Below are positions 24,504-24,571 of a stretch of 24,571 nucleotides of DNA, piece after piece. The notes below the pieces were generated by a model, which was not told where the DNA came from, ran no database searches, and worked only from the letters and a program-made list of their open reading frames with translations. Source of the DNA: a candidate division KSB1 bacterium. Its GTDB lineage: Bacteria; Zhuqueibacterota; JdFR-76; DREG01. A program made the translations under genes and the position numbers. Positions within the stretch are counted from its first letter, which is position 1; the number at the start of each line of letters is the position of its first letter. Location: the NCBI GenBank assembly GCA_022566355.1, contig JADFJB010000066.1, forward strand, positions 1 through 24,571, in the 5' to 3' direction.

Positions 24504-24571
24504 TTAAGTTTTACTTGCAGTTTTTGGCTTTGATAAATCTATCTCAAAAATTCTTATTGTATTCATATATC
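24504..24571 (-). CDS. C-terminal end of an unidentified gene, cut by window edge
   Basis: An open minus-strand frame enters from the edge and ends at TAA 24504-24506, about 22 codons, reading ...YMNTIRIFEIDLSKPKTASKT. It lies 36 bases upstream of the TTG of the membrane-module ORF, in the same direction, so it could belong to the same operon. The visible part contains an ATG near the edge, so a very short separate ORF is also possible. No family can be assigned. Confidence 0.35.
   Translation of the reverse strand, partial: YMNTIRIFEIDLSKPKTASKT

Overview
The window looks like a piece of a chromosome from the FCB superphylum, most like KSB1, Calditrichota, Ignavibacteria or Marinimicrobia rather than classical Bacteroidota. 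Six proteins end in a type A-like sorting domain with the QNYPNPFNP motif (type IX secretion), and there is a PorV/PorQ-family barrel. Several genes have strong Shine-Dalgarno sites (GGAGG types) and near-consensus sigma70 promoters, which most Bacteroidota lack. The lineage is inferred from motifs only. No rRNA, tRNA, CRISPR array or transposase was found.

Left part, minus strand (1-6726): an exported protein cut by the window edge; a small lipoprotein followed by a GH18-type glycosidase with an FN3 and a glutamine-amidotransferase-like domain; and an FG-GAP/CHRD/FN3 surface protein with its own promoter, an unusual leader region and a clear intrinsic terminator.

Middle part, minus strand (6884-14749): a TonB-dependent receptor, a 1199-residue exoprotein with aspartate-rich calcium-binding-like stretches, and a PorV-like outer-membrane barrel. 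The first two genes are 31 bases apart behind a near-consensus promoter; the third lies 349 bases further on, past a repeat-containing gap. I infer a surface module: an energised receptor, its partner exoprotein, and a barrel of the family that takes part in T9SS cargo handling.

Right part, plus strand (14957-22752): four more exported proteins with the same C-terminal domain: an FG-GAP repeat protein, two beta-propeller-like proteins, and an exoprotein related to the 1199-residue one. The first three look like one operon ending at a hairpin terminator. The fourth follows a 447-base gap and ends at a second stem-loop.

Right edge, minus strand (22772-24571): a sensor histidine kinase whose N-terminus, together with an overlapping 134-residue membrane ORF, looks like the membrane module of a LytTR-type regulator. 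The two reading frames differ by one net frame step at a tandem 4-base repeat. This split chimera, and a CHRD domain apparently nested inside another beta-sandwich domain (4774-5172), are the two most unusual things in the window. No T9SS motor or core gene (gldKLMN, sprA, sprE, porU) is present, so the cargo proteins must rely on machinery encoded elsewhere.
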